A DNA stretch of 18,978 nt. Source: PNKC01 sp039917655 (GTDB lineage Bacteria > Chloroflexota > Dehalococcoidia > Tepidiformales > Tepidiformaceae). The notes below the pieces were generated by a model that worked only from the letters and a program-made list of their open reading frames with translations, was not told the origin of the DNA and made no database searches. The translations under genes were made by a program, and so were the position numbers. Location of the stretch: assembly GCA_039917655.1 (NCBI GenBank), contig JBDSJC010000011.1:1-18978 (forward strand), in the 5' to 3' direction. The stretch's first letter is position 1. Every line of letters starts with the position of its first letter. Positions 7,598 through 14,088 of the stretch are shown here, piece by piece.

Positions 7598-8851
7598 GTG
7601 AGTGATTCGTTCGGAACGTCTGCGTCGCCCTTCTCGGTGCTCGCCCACTCGCAATACCGCCTCCTGTTCATCGGCTCGACGCTCGCGATGATGGCCTTCG
7701 GGATGATGAACGTCGTCCAGGGAGTTGTGGCTTTCGACCTGACTGGCAAGAACAGTGCCGTCGGTTTCGTTTCTCTCGGTCAGGGCCTCGCGATGCTGTT
7801 CCTGAGTCCCGTTGGCGGGGCGATGAGTGACCGGATCTCAAAGCGCCGGCTGTTGTTGTTCGCCCAGGGTTCGATCGGGGTGATGTTCGGCGTGATCGCC
7901 GTGCTGATCTTCAGCGGAGCTTTGACGATCTGGCTTCTCGCCTTGTGCACACTGGTGCTGGGCTGCCTGTTCGCAATCATGGGCCCCACGCGGCAAGCAT
8001 GGATCGGTGACCTGCTGACGGGCCCCGAACTCACCCACGGGGTAGCGCTCCAACAGCTCATGATGAACGCCACCCGGATTGTCGGGCCGCTACTCGCGGG
8101 GGCCTTGCTGGCGGCGAGCTTCATCGGCGCGGGAGGCGTCTACGTCGCGATGGCGGTCACCTTCGCGCTCGTGGTCTCGGTGTTGGCGCTGATGCAGCCA
8201 ACGCCGCCGGTTCCCAAAGCCGTGCCAACGTCGATATTCGGGGATCTCCGCGAAGGACTGGGTTACATCCGATCGAACCGGGAGGTTCGGCTCCTGACGC
8301 TCGTGTTTGGCGGAGTGGTCTTGAGCGGATTTTCGTATCAAACGCTGATGCCCGGGTTCCTCGTGGATGACCTCGGCCACCCTGCCAGCCAGCTTGGCCT
8401 CCTCTACGGCACGACGGCGGTTGGCGGGATAGTCACTACGCTGTTCATCTCGATTCACCAGCCCAAGCAGCCGGCGACGCTGATGTTGGGCTTTGGAGCG
8501 GCCCTTTCGGGATCTTTGCTGTTGCTTTCGATCGCGCCGACATTCGCGGTTGCGCTGGTGATAGCGTCCCTGGTCGGCGCTTCGTCGAGCGGCTTCCAGA
8601 TGCTGAACAACGTGTCGCTCATGCAGCGGACATCCCCACGGTTTTTCGGGCGGGTAATGGCCGTCACGATGATGGCGTTTGGCTTGAACGCAATTTTCGC
8701 TTACCCCGTCGGGCTAATCGCCGATCAAATTGGCGAACGAGAGACAATGGCGGGCATCGCCTGTGTCAGTCTCTTCGTGGTGGTAGGTGGTGCGTTTGCG
8801 AACGCCCGGTTCGCAGTTCGCGAAAGAACAGTTGGCGCGTCCGAACCATAG
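7598..8851 (+). CDS. MFS exporter (DHA3/EntS-like)
   Basis: A 417-residue integral membrane protein of about 12 TM helices. The major-facilitator loop 2-3 motif is seen as GGAMSDRISKRRLL (73-86). PTRQAWIGDLL (130-140) and LMMNATRIVGPLLAG (154-168) are typical of the DHA3 drug/siderophore exporter branch (EntS, macrolide efflux). It probably uses the proton gradient to export a small molecule, unidentified here. The start is a GTG at 7598 just before the cytosolic N-terminus (SPFSVLAHSQYRLLFIGS), with a weak purine-rich GGGGG site upstream. The frame stays open back to an ATG at 7382, but that extension is not protein-like. It is divergent from the LuxR-type gene; no terminator was seen after it. 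Confidence 0.9.
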   Translation: MSDSFGTSASPFSVLAHSQYRLLFIGSTLAMMAFGMMNVVQGVVAFDLTGKNSAVGFVSLGQGLAMLFLSPVGGAMSDRISKRRLLLFAQGSIGVMFGVIAVLIFSGALTIWLLALCTLVLGCLFAIMGPTRQAWIGDLLTGPELTHGVALQQLMMNATRIVGPLLAGALLAASFIGAGGVYVAMAVTFALVVSVLALMQPTPPVPKAVPTSIFGDLREGLGYIRSNREVRLLTLVFGGVVLSGFSYQTLMPGFLVDDLGHPASQLGLLYGTTAVGGIVTTLFISIHQPKQPATLMLGFGAALSGSLLLLSIAPTFAVALVIASLVGASSSGFQMLNNVSLMQRTSPRFFGRVMAVTMMAFGLNAIFAYPVGLIADQIGERETMAGIACVSLFVVVGGAFANARFAVRERTVGASEP

Positions 8852-9112
8852 GTCTCGACGTCCGTCGCGTGAAAGCCACTTCCAGGGCGCCTCAACGACA
8901 TCGCGAGGATGAGGTCAAAACGAGGCAGTCAGCGGAAGCGCGAGGGGCAGCGTGGCGCGGGTGGCCAAGCCCCCGAAAAGCGCGCGCGTAGCGGTCTTCG
9001 CTGTTTCTGGCAGTCAGGTCTAGTGCGCCGAGCCAAAACACCAGGAGCCGAGGTCGAAATCACCCCCACCTGAGACGCCCGAACGAGCGCCGAGACGCAG
9101 CCCACCCTTCCC
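8852..9112. other. Intergenic region without a gene
   Basis: Between the MFS stop and the promoter of the acyl-CoA dehydrogenase I see no convincing frame, tRNA-like fold, repeat or clear terminator on either strand. Confidence 0.6.
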
Positions 9113-9141
9113 TTTACGTCAGAGTGCGGGTTTGGTACCGT
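9113..9141 (+). promoter_or_regulatory. Putative sigma-70 promoter for the acyl-CoA dehydrogenase
   Basis: TTTACG (9113-9118) and TACCGT (9136-9141) are separated by exactly 17 bases and lie 44 bases before the start codon. TACCGT-like -10 boxes are common in high-GC bacteria. Prediction only. Confidence 0.4.
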
Positions 9142-9185
9142 TCGCCCATCGTCTGGACGACCTACACCACCTATCGGAGAGCTTG

Positions 9186-10364
9186 ATGGATTTTAACGAC
9201 ACCGCTACCCAGGACAGTTGGCGCCACGAAGTGCGCACCTTCCTCAAGAACGAACGTCCCAGGGCCATGCCCGAAGACGCCTCGCCGCAAGAGGCGATGC
9301 GGGCCGGCGGCTCGTATATGAAGGAGTGGCGCCAGAAGCTCGCGGGCAAGGGCTGGGTCGCCCCTGCGTGGCCCAGGGAGTACGGCGGCGCCGGGCTCGG
9401 TGTGATGGAGCAGTTCATTCTCAACGAAGAGTTCGCCGAAGCGCGTGCGATGAACGTCGGCGGGATGGGCACGGCGATGATCGGCCCCACGCTCATCATT
9501 CACGGCTCTGAAGAACAGAAGAAAGAACATCTTTCGCGCATCCTCGCGGGCGAAGTGCAGTGGTGCCAGGGCTACAGCGAACCGGGCTCCGGCTCGGACC
9601 TCGCGTCTCTGCAAACCCGCGCAATCCGTGATGGCGACGATTTTGTCCTCAACGGCCAGAAGATCTGGACCTCCGGCGCGCACACCGCCGACTGGATGTT
9701 CATGCTCGCCCGCACCGACCCCGACGCACCCAAGCACCGCGGCATCACCTACTTCCTGCTGGACATGAAGAGCCCCGGGGTGACAGTTCGCCCGTTGATC
9801 AACATGGGCAACATGCACGCCTTCAACGAAGTTTTCTTCGAAGACGTGCGTGTGCCCGCCCGGAACGTCCTCGGCGAGGTGAACCGCGGATGGTACATCG
9901 GCACCACTACGCTGGACTTCGAACGCAGCTCCATCGGCAACGCCGTCGGCCAGCGCCAGGCGCTGGAGTACTACATGCGCTACTGGAAGAAGCACCAGGA
10001 CGACGGCACCGTGGTGACAAAGGGCGAGGCCGTGAAATCCGAGTTCACGGACCGCTGGATCGAGGCGTCCGTGGCGAAGATGCTCAGCTATCGCGTGATC
10101 ACGATCCAGGCGGAAGGCCGAGTGCCGAACCACGAGGCATCGATCGCCAAGCTGTTCAACACTGAGTTGGGTCAGAAGATCGCCCGCACCGCGATGAAGA
10201 TCTGCGGCACGCACGGGCAGTTGGTGGACCCCGCCACCGCGCCGATGCGCGGTCGCGCCTCCGCCAGCTACCTCTCGACCGTGGCCAGCACGATTGCGGG
10301 CGGCACAAGCGAAGTGCAGCGCAACATCGTGGCCACGCGCGGGCTGGGCCTGCCGAGGGCGTAG
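9186..10364 (+). CDS. Acyl-CoA dehydrogenase family protein
   Basis: A 392-residue FAD enzyme catalysing alpha,beta-dehydrogenation of an acyl-CoA thioester. Family signatures are YSEPGSGSDLASLQTRA (130-146, flavin/substrate binding), NGQKIWTSGAH (156-166) and AGGTSEVQRNIVATRGLGLP (371-390). The medium-chain type catalytic Glu (YEGT) is replaced by Gly372. Glu246 in the LDFERSS motif is the likely base, by analogy with mycobacterial sterol-side-chain enzymes such as FadE26/ChsE4 (alignment from memory). This argues for a bulky or branched substrate rather than a plain fatty acid. The start is the ATG at 9186 with GGAGAG upstream; an in-frame GTG-type start at 9132 falls inside the predicted promoter. 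It is followed 32 bases later by a 95-residue protein gene, possibly co-transcribed. Confidence 0.93.
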   Translation: MDFNDTATQDSWRHEVRTFLKNERPRAMPEDASPQEAMRAGGSYMKEWRQKLAGKGWVAPAWPREYGGAGLGVMEQFILNEEFAEARAMNVGGMGTAMIGPTLIIHGSEEQKKEHLSRILAGEVQWCQGYSEPGSGSDLASLQTRAIRDGDDFVLNGQKIWTSGAHTADWMFMLARTDPDAPKHRGITYFLLDMKSPGVTVRPLINMGNMHAFNEVFFEDVRVPARNVLGEVNRGWYIGTTTLDFERSSIGNAVGQRQALEYYMRYWKKHQDDGTVVTKGEAVKSEFTDRWIEASVAKMLSYRVITIQAEGRVPNHEASIAKLFNTELGQKIARTAMKICGTHGQLVDPATAPMRGRASASYLSTVASTIAGGTSEVQRNIVATRGLGLPRA

Positions 10365-10396
10365 GGGCGCCGGGGGCCAAGGACTACGGACTTACG

Positions 10397-10684
10397 ATGG
10401 CAATCGAAACGTTCGACACCGCAGAAGATGAAGGCCGCTACCTCGCTTGGGTAGCGGCGCATCCTGACGGGTTCGTGGTGAACACCACTCGTCCGAAGCC
10501 CAACCCGAACGAGTTGGTGCTTCATCTGGGGCGTTGCCACACGATCAGCGAACTACAGGTCGATAAGGAACGCTTCACCGGTGGGAGCTACCAGAAAGTC
10601 TGTTCGCTCCGTTGGGGCGAACTGCAAGTCTGGGCCGAGCGCGTGGGCGGCAAGCTCCAGCCCTGCTCCTTCTGCGAACCTTAG
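10397..10684 (+). CDS. 95-residue protein of unknown function with four cysteines
   Basis: A compact protein starting MAIETFDTAEDEGRYLAWV. It contains GFVVNT (25-30), LVLHLGRCHTIS (40-51) and a C-terminal PCSFC (89-93). Cys47, His48, Cys69, Cys90 and Cys93 could form a zinc site. The pattern YLxWxxxHPxGFVVNT...LHxxxCxTIS feels familiar from small bacterial proteins and from N-terminal parts of larger ones, but I cannot name a family or function. It begins 32 bases after the acyl-CoA dehydrogenase stop, with only a weak purine-rich stretch upstream, so it may be expressed with that gene. Composition and codon use resemble its neighbours, and I consider it real. Confidence 0.75.
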   Translation: MAIETFDTAEDEGRYLAWVAAHPDGFVVNTTRPKPNPNELVLHLGRCHTISELQVDKERFTGGSYQKVCSLRWGELQVWAERVGGKLQPCSFCEP

Positions 10685-11058
10685 CCGTGAGAAAAGGAAA
10701 CGAACGGCCACACGGCGAGGTGCTGGGCGCGGGGGGTTGGGCCGCCGCTGAGAGGCGAAAATGGCCGGCCCGTGAGGGTCCGTGCTGTCAGCCACTCGGA
10801 GCTGGGCCGAGGCACACACCAATTTCCCAATGTGGGCGCTTACCTCCTCGGCTTCGGCATTTGTCCCTCGCAGAAACCACTCCGCAGAACGGGAGACGGG
10901 TTAGAACGCGCTAAACGCGCTAAGAACGTGAAAGCACCTTCCCAGAAAACATCGCGATCCACGCCAGAGCCAGCCCGCTTTAGCCAACGCCCAAGGCTCG
11001 TTGCCGTTGCCGCTATGCACAGGCCAAACGTTGAGCACCAGGCCCTCGGCGCTCCGCG
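10685..11058. other. Intergenic region, convergent gene ends
   Basis: This lies between the stop of the 95-residue protein (plus) and the stop of the SDR (minus). No convincing gene or strong terminator is seen. It contains a tandem nine-base repeat (10906-10923). Open frames here look like high-GC background. Confidence 0.55.
10906..10923. repeat. Two tandem copies of ACGCGCTAA
   Basis: Two perfect, adjacent nine-base copies in the convergent intergenic region. It is too short to assign a role. Confidence 0.7.
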
Positions 11059-11970
11059 CTAGCCGCCCGGCTGACGACCCTTGCCAAGGGCCGAACCGAA
11101 CGCCTGCGGGAAGCGGTGGAAGAGGGTCTCCGTCGTCCACGGTTCGGTACCCTGGAGGACGACTTGAGGCTCGATCTGGGTGTAGAGCGTAACCCGGTAG
11201 CCGCTCACCCCGAAGCATCGCCCGGTAATCCAATCGCCTTCGTCCGAGGCGAGGTAGAGCAGGGTTGGGGCAATGTTTGCCGGGTCGCGTTCGGTGCCAG
11301 CAGCTTCGTCCGACGTCGTGCGGGTGGCGCCACCCGCAGCGCGCTCTGTGGGCACGCTGTCGGTCATGCGCGTGGCCGCGCCCGGCCCGATGGAGTTGGC
11401 GGTCACGCCATATTTGCCGAGCGCCCGGGCGCAGCTCAGCGTGAATCCCCAGATGCCCATCTTGGCTGCGGCGTAGTTTGGCTGACCCGGGGCGCCGAAG
11501 AGGCCGGAACCGGAGGTGAAGTTAATCAGCCGCCCGCCCTGGCGAGCCTGCCGCCAGTGGATGCTGGCAAAGCGGGTTGTCGCGAACGTGCCCTTCATGT
11601 GGACGCGGACCACGGCGTCCCAGTCCGATTCGGTCATATTGAAGACCATGCGGTCGCGGAGGATGCCGGCGACGTTCACCAGGACGTCAAGCTGGCCCCA
11701 TTCGTTCAGCGCCTGCCGCACGAGGTCTTCGGCCTGGTCCATGTCTGCGACGTCGGCGTAATTCGCCAGCGCCTCGCCGCCGGCCGCTTTGATTTCGTTG
11801 ACGACTTGCTGTGCGGGGCTGTTGTCGTTCCCCTCGCCGTCCACCGAGACGCCGAGGTCGTTGACGATGACGCGCGCGCCTTCCCTCGCGTAGAGCAGCG
11901 CGACCTCGCGACCGATGCCCCGGCCGGCGCCCGTTATGACGGCCGTCTTCCCTTCAAGCTTTCCTGCCAT
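11059..11970 (-). CDS. SDR-family (3R)-hydroxyacyl-CoA dehydrogenase-like oxidoreductase
   Basis: A 303-residue short-chain dehydrogenase. It shows the cofactor motif TGAGRGIG (13-20), NVAG (99-102) in place of NNAG, and the catalytic set Ser153 (FTSGSG), Tyr166 and Lys170 (NYAAAK). The segments VIVNDLGVSVDGEGND (34-49), VNVAGILRDRMVFNMTESDWD (98-118) and VRVHMKGTF (121-129) closely follow the dehydrogenase unit of peroxisomal multifunctional enzyme type 2 (HSD17B4). NAD-dependent oxidation of a 3-hydroxyacyl-CoA is therefore the best guess, possibly with the acyl-CoA dehydrogenase nearby. The ATG at 11970 has GGAGGG upstream; the frame stays open further back, but that stretch holds the promoter and operator-like repeats. 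It has a 50-residue C-terminal tail after the Rossmann core. Confidence 0.92.
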   Translation of the reverse strand: MAGKLEGKTAVITGAGRGIGREVALLYAREGARVIVNDLGVSVDGEGNDNSPAQQVVNEIKAAGGEALANYADVADMDQAEDLVRQALNEWGQLDVLVNVAGILRDRMVFNMTESDWDAVVRVHMKGTFATTRFASIHWRQARQGGRLINFTSGSGLFGAPGQPNYAAAKMGIWGFTLSCARALGKYGVTANSIGPGAATRMTDSVPTERAAGGATRTTSDEAAGTERDPANIAPTLLYLASDEGDWITGRCFGVSGYRVTLYTQIEPQVVLQGTEPWTTETLFHRFPQAFGSALGKGRQPGG

Positions 11971-12073
11971 ATGTCCCTCCAGATGAGATGCGATGGCCGG
12001 AAGCTTACGCGTTCGAAGCGCATCCGTCAGGTTGGGGTCGGCGAGAGAGACGGGAGCACACCGTCTAAGCGGC

Positions 12074-12079
12074 ATTATC
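12074..12079 (-). promoter_or_regulatory. Predicted -10 box of the SDR gene
   Basis: The minus strand reads GATAAT, five of six matches to TATAAT, about 104 bases before the SDR start. No good -35 is visible; the position where it would lie is inside the 28-base palindrome, as expected for a repressed or activator-dependent promoter. Confidence 0.4.
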
Positions 12080-12083
12080 CGTG

Positions 12084-12111
12084 CTTTATTGCAGGGTCCC
12101 CTGCAATAAAG
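12084..12111. promoter_or_regulatory. Perfect 13-bp inverted repeat, operator candidate
   Basis: CTTTATTGCAGGG, two bases (TC), then its exact reverse complement CCCTGCAATAAAG. A two-base spacer is poor for an RNA hairpin but typical of a dimeric repressor site. It lies four bases upstream of the predicted -10 of the SDR gene, covering the -35 region. A TetR- or similar-type regulator of lipid metabolism is a reasonable guess; no such regulator gene is present in the window. Confidence 0.6.
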
Positions 12112-12129
12112 GGGCGCCAAAGGGGCGCC
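12108..12129. repeat. Tandem 11-base direct repeat next to the operator dyad
   Basis: AAAGGGGCGCC occurs twice with no gap, a period of about one helical turn. The first copy overlaps the last four bases of the palindrome. Each contains the palindrome GGCGCC. This arrangement is compatible with paired protein binding on one face of the DNA. Confidence 0.6.
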
Positions 12130-12231
12130 TGCCGCCGGGAGCGCATTCAGGCGAAGGACGAGCAACGGCTTCGAAAGTGCGTTGAAATCTGAACGATCCG
12201 GTCCCAGTCCAGGGATGACACATCTCAATTG
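12130..12231. other. Non-coding spacer between SDR control region and transglycosylase promoter
   Basis: This links the SDR upstream repeats to the TTGACA element of the transglycosylase gene. I see no gene or further repeat in it. With the flanking control elements it makes about 490 bases without a gene. Confidence 0.5.
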
Positions 12232-12260
12232 TTGACAAAAGTGCGTTCGCCGAGTCTAGC
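12232..12260 (+). promoter_or_regulatory. Putative promoter for the lytic transglycosylase
   Basis: A perfect -35 TTGACA (12232-12237) is followed after 17 bases by TCTAGC (12255-12260), a weak -10 matching three of six positions. Transcription from here would give a leader of about 195 bases before the ATG at 12463. Confidence 0.4.
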
Positions 12261-12355
12261 GGGCCCCAAAGATGGGCACGATCCCGGCGGGCACGAGGGC
12301 CGCTGGAGACACCAATGCATACGACGATCGGTTGTTCGAAGCCGGTTCGGAGACC

Positions 12356-12432
12356 AAAAAGGTTGCCACCGGGCGTTGTCCTGTGGCAACCTCCTAACAC
12401 TCTTGGCGGGGTAAGGCTCTACCCCGGACGCC
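12356..12432 (+). promoter_or_regulatory. Two hairpins in the transglycosylase 5' leader
   Basis: Hairpin one: GGTTGCCAC (12361-12369) pairs with GTGGCAACC (12383-12391), nine perfect pairs with a 13-base loop. Hairpin two: GGGGTA (12408-12413) pairs with TACCCC (12420-12425), extended by GGC/GCC across a GGAC bulge. On the plus strand no T-run follows hairpin one. On the minus strand it is followed by five T's, so it could equally be a terminator for leftward transcription, though no leftward gene ends here. No riboswitch class that I know was recognised. Confidence 0.45.
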
Positions 12433-12462
12433 TCATGGGGCGCGCGGGACGGGCCGGTATCT

Positions 12463-13482
12463 ATGCAGTTTTCTTCACGCTATGACGGGCGTCGTCTCCA
12501 AACGCGCCCGTCCTCCTCTCTCGCACGCTCCTTCAAATCGCTGGTCGACTGGTTCGACTACGCGTATGCGGTGGTGCCAGCGGCTGCGGCGTGGGTACGT
12601 CATCCTTCGTTCCGGATGAGAGGAACGCACTCTCCCGCTGTCATTCACCTGCGCGGCCCATTTTCGCAAGACGGGCTGGCGAACACTCCCGAGGTCAGCA
12701 ACAGGACGCCGCGGCAGGCCCTCCACCGGCAGTTGGTCAAAGGCGCGCTTTTTTCTGCGGCCCTGGCCGGCGTGTACTTCGCCTTCGTTGTGGCGACTGG
12801 CGGGGCGAGCCAGGCGTCTGCTCCCTCGCCGGCGAACGTAGCGACGACGGCGGCTTTCGGTATCCGCTCCGCCATCGACAGTCCTACCCAGAAGGTGGTC
12901 GAAGTCCTTGCGGCCGGTGAGCCTGCACAGACAGCTACGATCGCCACACCCGTGAAGACGCTGCAGAGTGCAATCGTGGCAGCGGCAGCGGCGCCCATCG
13001 TGACAGCTGCCGAAACGTCCGCCGAAGCGGTGAAGCCAGTGCCAGCGCCAGTGCCGGTTGTCGTCGCGGCTGTGACTCCCGCCGCAACGGCGCCCCGCGT
13101 ACCCACCGTCACCGCTCCCATCGCGACACCGGCCGCAGATCGGCCGCCCGTGCTCGCGTCACGCTCCGCATCCACCGTTTACACCGTCGCCGAAATCCGG
13201 GTGTTCGCCGCCGCCGCTGGCTGGGACAGTGCGCACCTGGACGATGTTGTTCAAGTGGCCCAGTGCGAAAGCAGCAACAACGCGGCAGCGACCAGTTGGG
13301 CCGGGGCGTACGGGCTGATGCAGATCATGCCGTTTTGGTTCCGCGAAGCCGGAGTCGACTTCGCTACCTGGGCGGACCCGGTGAGCAACCTTAAGGTCGC
13401 GTTGGTGGCCTATCACGCAGGGATCGCCGAATCGAAGGGTCCGTGGTCAGCGTGGGCCTGCCAGCCGAGCCATTCGAGCTAA
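12463..13482 (+). CDS. Membrane-anchored lytic transglycosylase (SLT/lysozyme-like domain)
   Basis: A 339-residue cell-wall protein. Residues 95-112 (LFSAALAGVYFAFVVATG) form one TM segment or uncleaved anchor, preceded by a basic cytoplasmic part. About 116-235 is an Ala/Pro/Val/Thr-rich linker that would span the wall. The C-terminal domain (240-334) is SLT/lysozyme-like: VAQCESS has the catalytic Glu269, GAYGLMQIMP (281-290) is the classic GLMQ motif, and VALVAYHAG (312-320) matches the end motif. It should cleave MurNAc-GlcNAc bonds in peptidoglycan. No Shine-Dalgarno precedes the ATG at 12463, so an internal start such as the ATG in RMRGTH (12616) is possible. A hairpin terminator follows the stop. 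Confidence 0.88.
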   Translation: MQFSSRYDGRRLQTRPSSSLARSFKSLVDWFDYAYAVVPAAAAWVRHPSFRMRGTHSPAVIHLRGPFSQDGLANTPEVSNRTPRQALHRQLVKGALFSAALAGVYFAFVVATGGASQASAPSPANVATTAAFGIRSAIDSPTQKVVEVLAAGEPAQTATIATPVKTLQSAIVAAAAAPIVTAAETSAEAVKPVPAPVPVVVAAVTPAATAPRVPTVTAPIATPAADRPPVLASRSASTVYTVAEIRVFAAAAGWDSAHLDDVVQVAQCESSNNAAATSWAGAYGLMQIMPFWFREAGVDFATWADPVSNLKVALVAYHAGIAESKGPWSAWACQPSHSS

Positions 13483-13492
13483 CGACCGAACA

Positions 13493-13511
13493 CTCGCCGC
13501 GCGAGATTTTT
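13493..13511 (+). terminator. Rho-independent terminator after the transglycosylase
   Basis: The stem CTCGC/GCGAG (13493-13497 with 13501-13505) has a three-base loop and is followed by A and five T's (13507-13511), ten bases past the transglycosylase stop. The stem is short but well placed. Confidence 0.6.
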
Positions 13512-13580
13512 ACGTGCGGGTAACAATTTTCGCGCCTTCCGTTAGGAAAACAGCCGTCCTGCCGAGCTACGGTGGCTGGT

Positions 13581-13841
13581 ATGACTACGCGGCCCCAGCA
13601 TTCGTTCCACAGGCACAATCGCCCGCGCAACGGCCCAGACGTCTTGCTAAGCATGCTCGTGGTCGCCGCAATGACTGCTCTGCTGGCACTCGTGCTCGTC
13701 GGGGCTCAAGCTATGCCCGATGGTGCCTCGAGCGGTCCACGTGGCGGGCCGTCGTTGCAATCGAATGTCACCCCGGCGAGCGCACCGGGCGCGGCCTCGC
13801 CTACAGCCACCCAACAACCAGGCCTGCCTCCAGCCCGCTAG
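13581..13841 (+). CDS. Small single-TM protein of unknown function
   Basis: An 86-residue frame beginning MTTRPQHSFHRHNRPR. It has a His/Arg-rich basic N-terminus, one strong TM segment (LLSMLVVAAMTALLALVLVGA) and a Ser/Pro/Ala/Thr-rich tail, the layout of a small membrane-anchored surface peptide. A GTG three codons upstream (13572) is an alternative start; no clear Shine-Dalgarno is present. It follows the transglycosylase terminator, so it needs its own promoter, which I could not identify. The topology rather than any homology supports it; no function is recognised. Confidence 0.5.
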   Translation: MTTRPQHSFHRHNRPRNGPDVLLSMLVVAAMTALLALVLVGAQAMPDGASSGPRGGPSLQSNVTPASAPGAASPTATQQPGLPPAR

Positions 13842-13899
13842 GAGCCCGGTGATCGAGCCGGCGCCGTGCCTTGTGGTGCGGCGCAGCACCGTGCCCACC

Positions 13900-13928
13900 T
13901 TGCGACAACGCCCCGCGTCACTGAAATT
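13900..13928 (+). promoter_or_regulatory. Putative promoter of tRNA-Arg
   Basis: TTGCGA (13900-13905) and GAAATT (13923-13928) are 17 bases apart, 20 bases upstream of the tRNA 5' end. This fits a direct sigma-70 promoter for the tRNA, perhaps extending into the nitroreductase gene. Confidence 0.4.
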
Positions 13929-13948
13929 GGAGCCTGCAGGCATTCCGC

Positions 13949-14023
13949 GCCCCCGTAGCTCAGTGGATAGAGCATTGGTTTCCTAAACCATGTGCGCAGG
14001 TTCGACTCCTGCCGGGGGTACCA
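13949..14023 (+). tRNA. tRNA-Arg (CCT anticodon)
   Basis: The acceptor arm GCCCCCG (13949-13955) pairs with CGGGGGT (14013-14019). The D-arm is GCTC/GAGC. The anticodon loop TTCCTAA has CCT at 13982-13984. The T-arm GCAGG/CCTGC closes a TTCGACT loop, and CCA is encoded at 14021-14023. The outermost anticodon-stem pair (13975 with 13991) is a T-T mismatch; the other four pairs are good. This tRNA reads the AGG codon. Confidence 0.95.
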
Positions 14024-14088
14024 ACTATTTTGAACTGGGGCTCGACGCCTTACGCGCATGTCGGCTAACCTCTCGCGGCGGAGGAGCA

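Noticed and set aside
9171..10214. Minus-strand frame of 347 residues
   Set aside because: Antisense to the acyl-CoA dehydrogenase; His/Ala-rich shadow with no recognisable motif.
11116..12192. Plus-strand frame of 358 residues
   Set aside because: Antisense to the SDR and its control region; Arg/Gly-rich and without family motifs.
12261..12462. A c-di-AMP (ydaO) riboswitch before the transglycosylase
   Set aside because: The gene type fits, but I could not find the conserved core segments of that class, so only an unclassified leader is reported.
13949..14088. tRNA-Arg as an integration site for a mobile element
   Set aside because: No integrase, no repeat of the tRNA 3' end elsewhere in the window, and ordinary genes on both sides.
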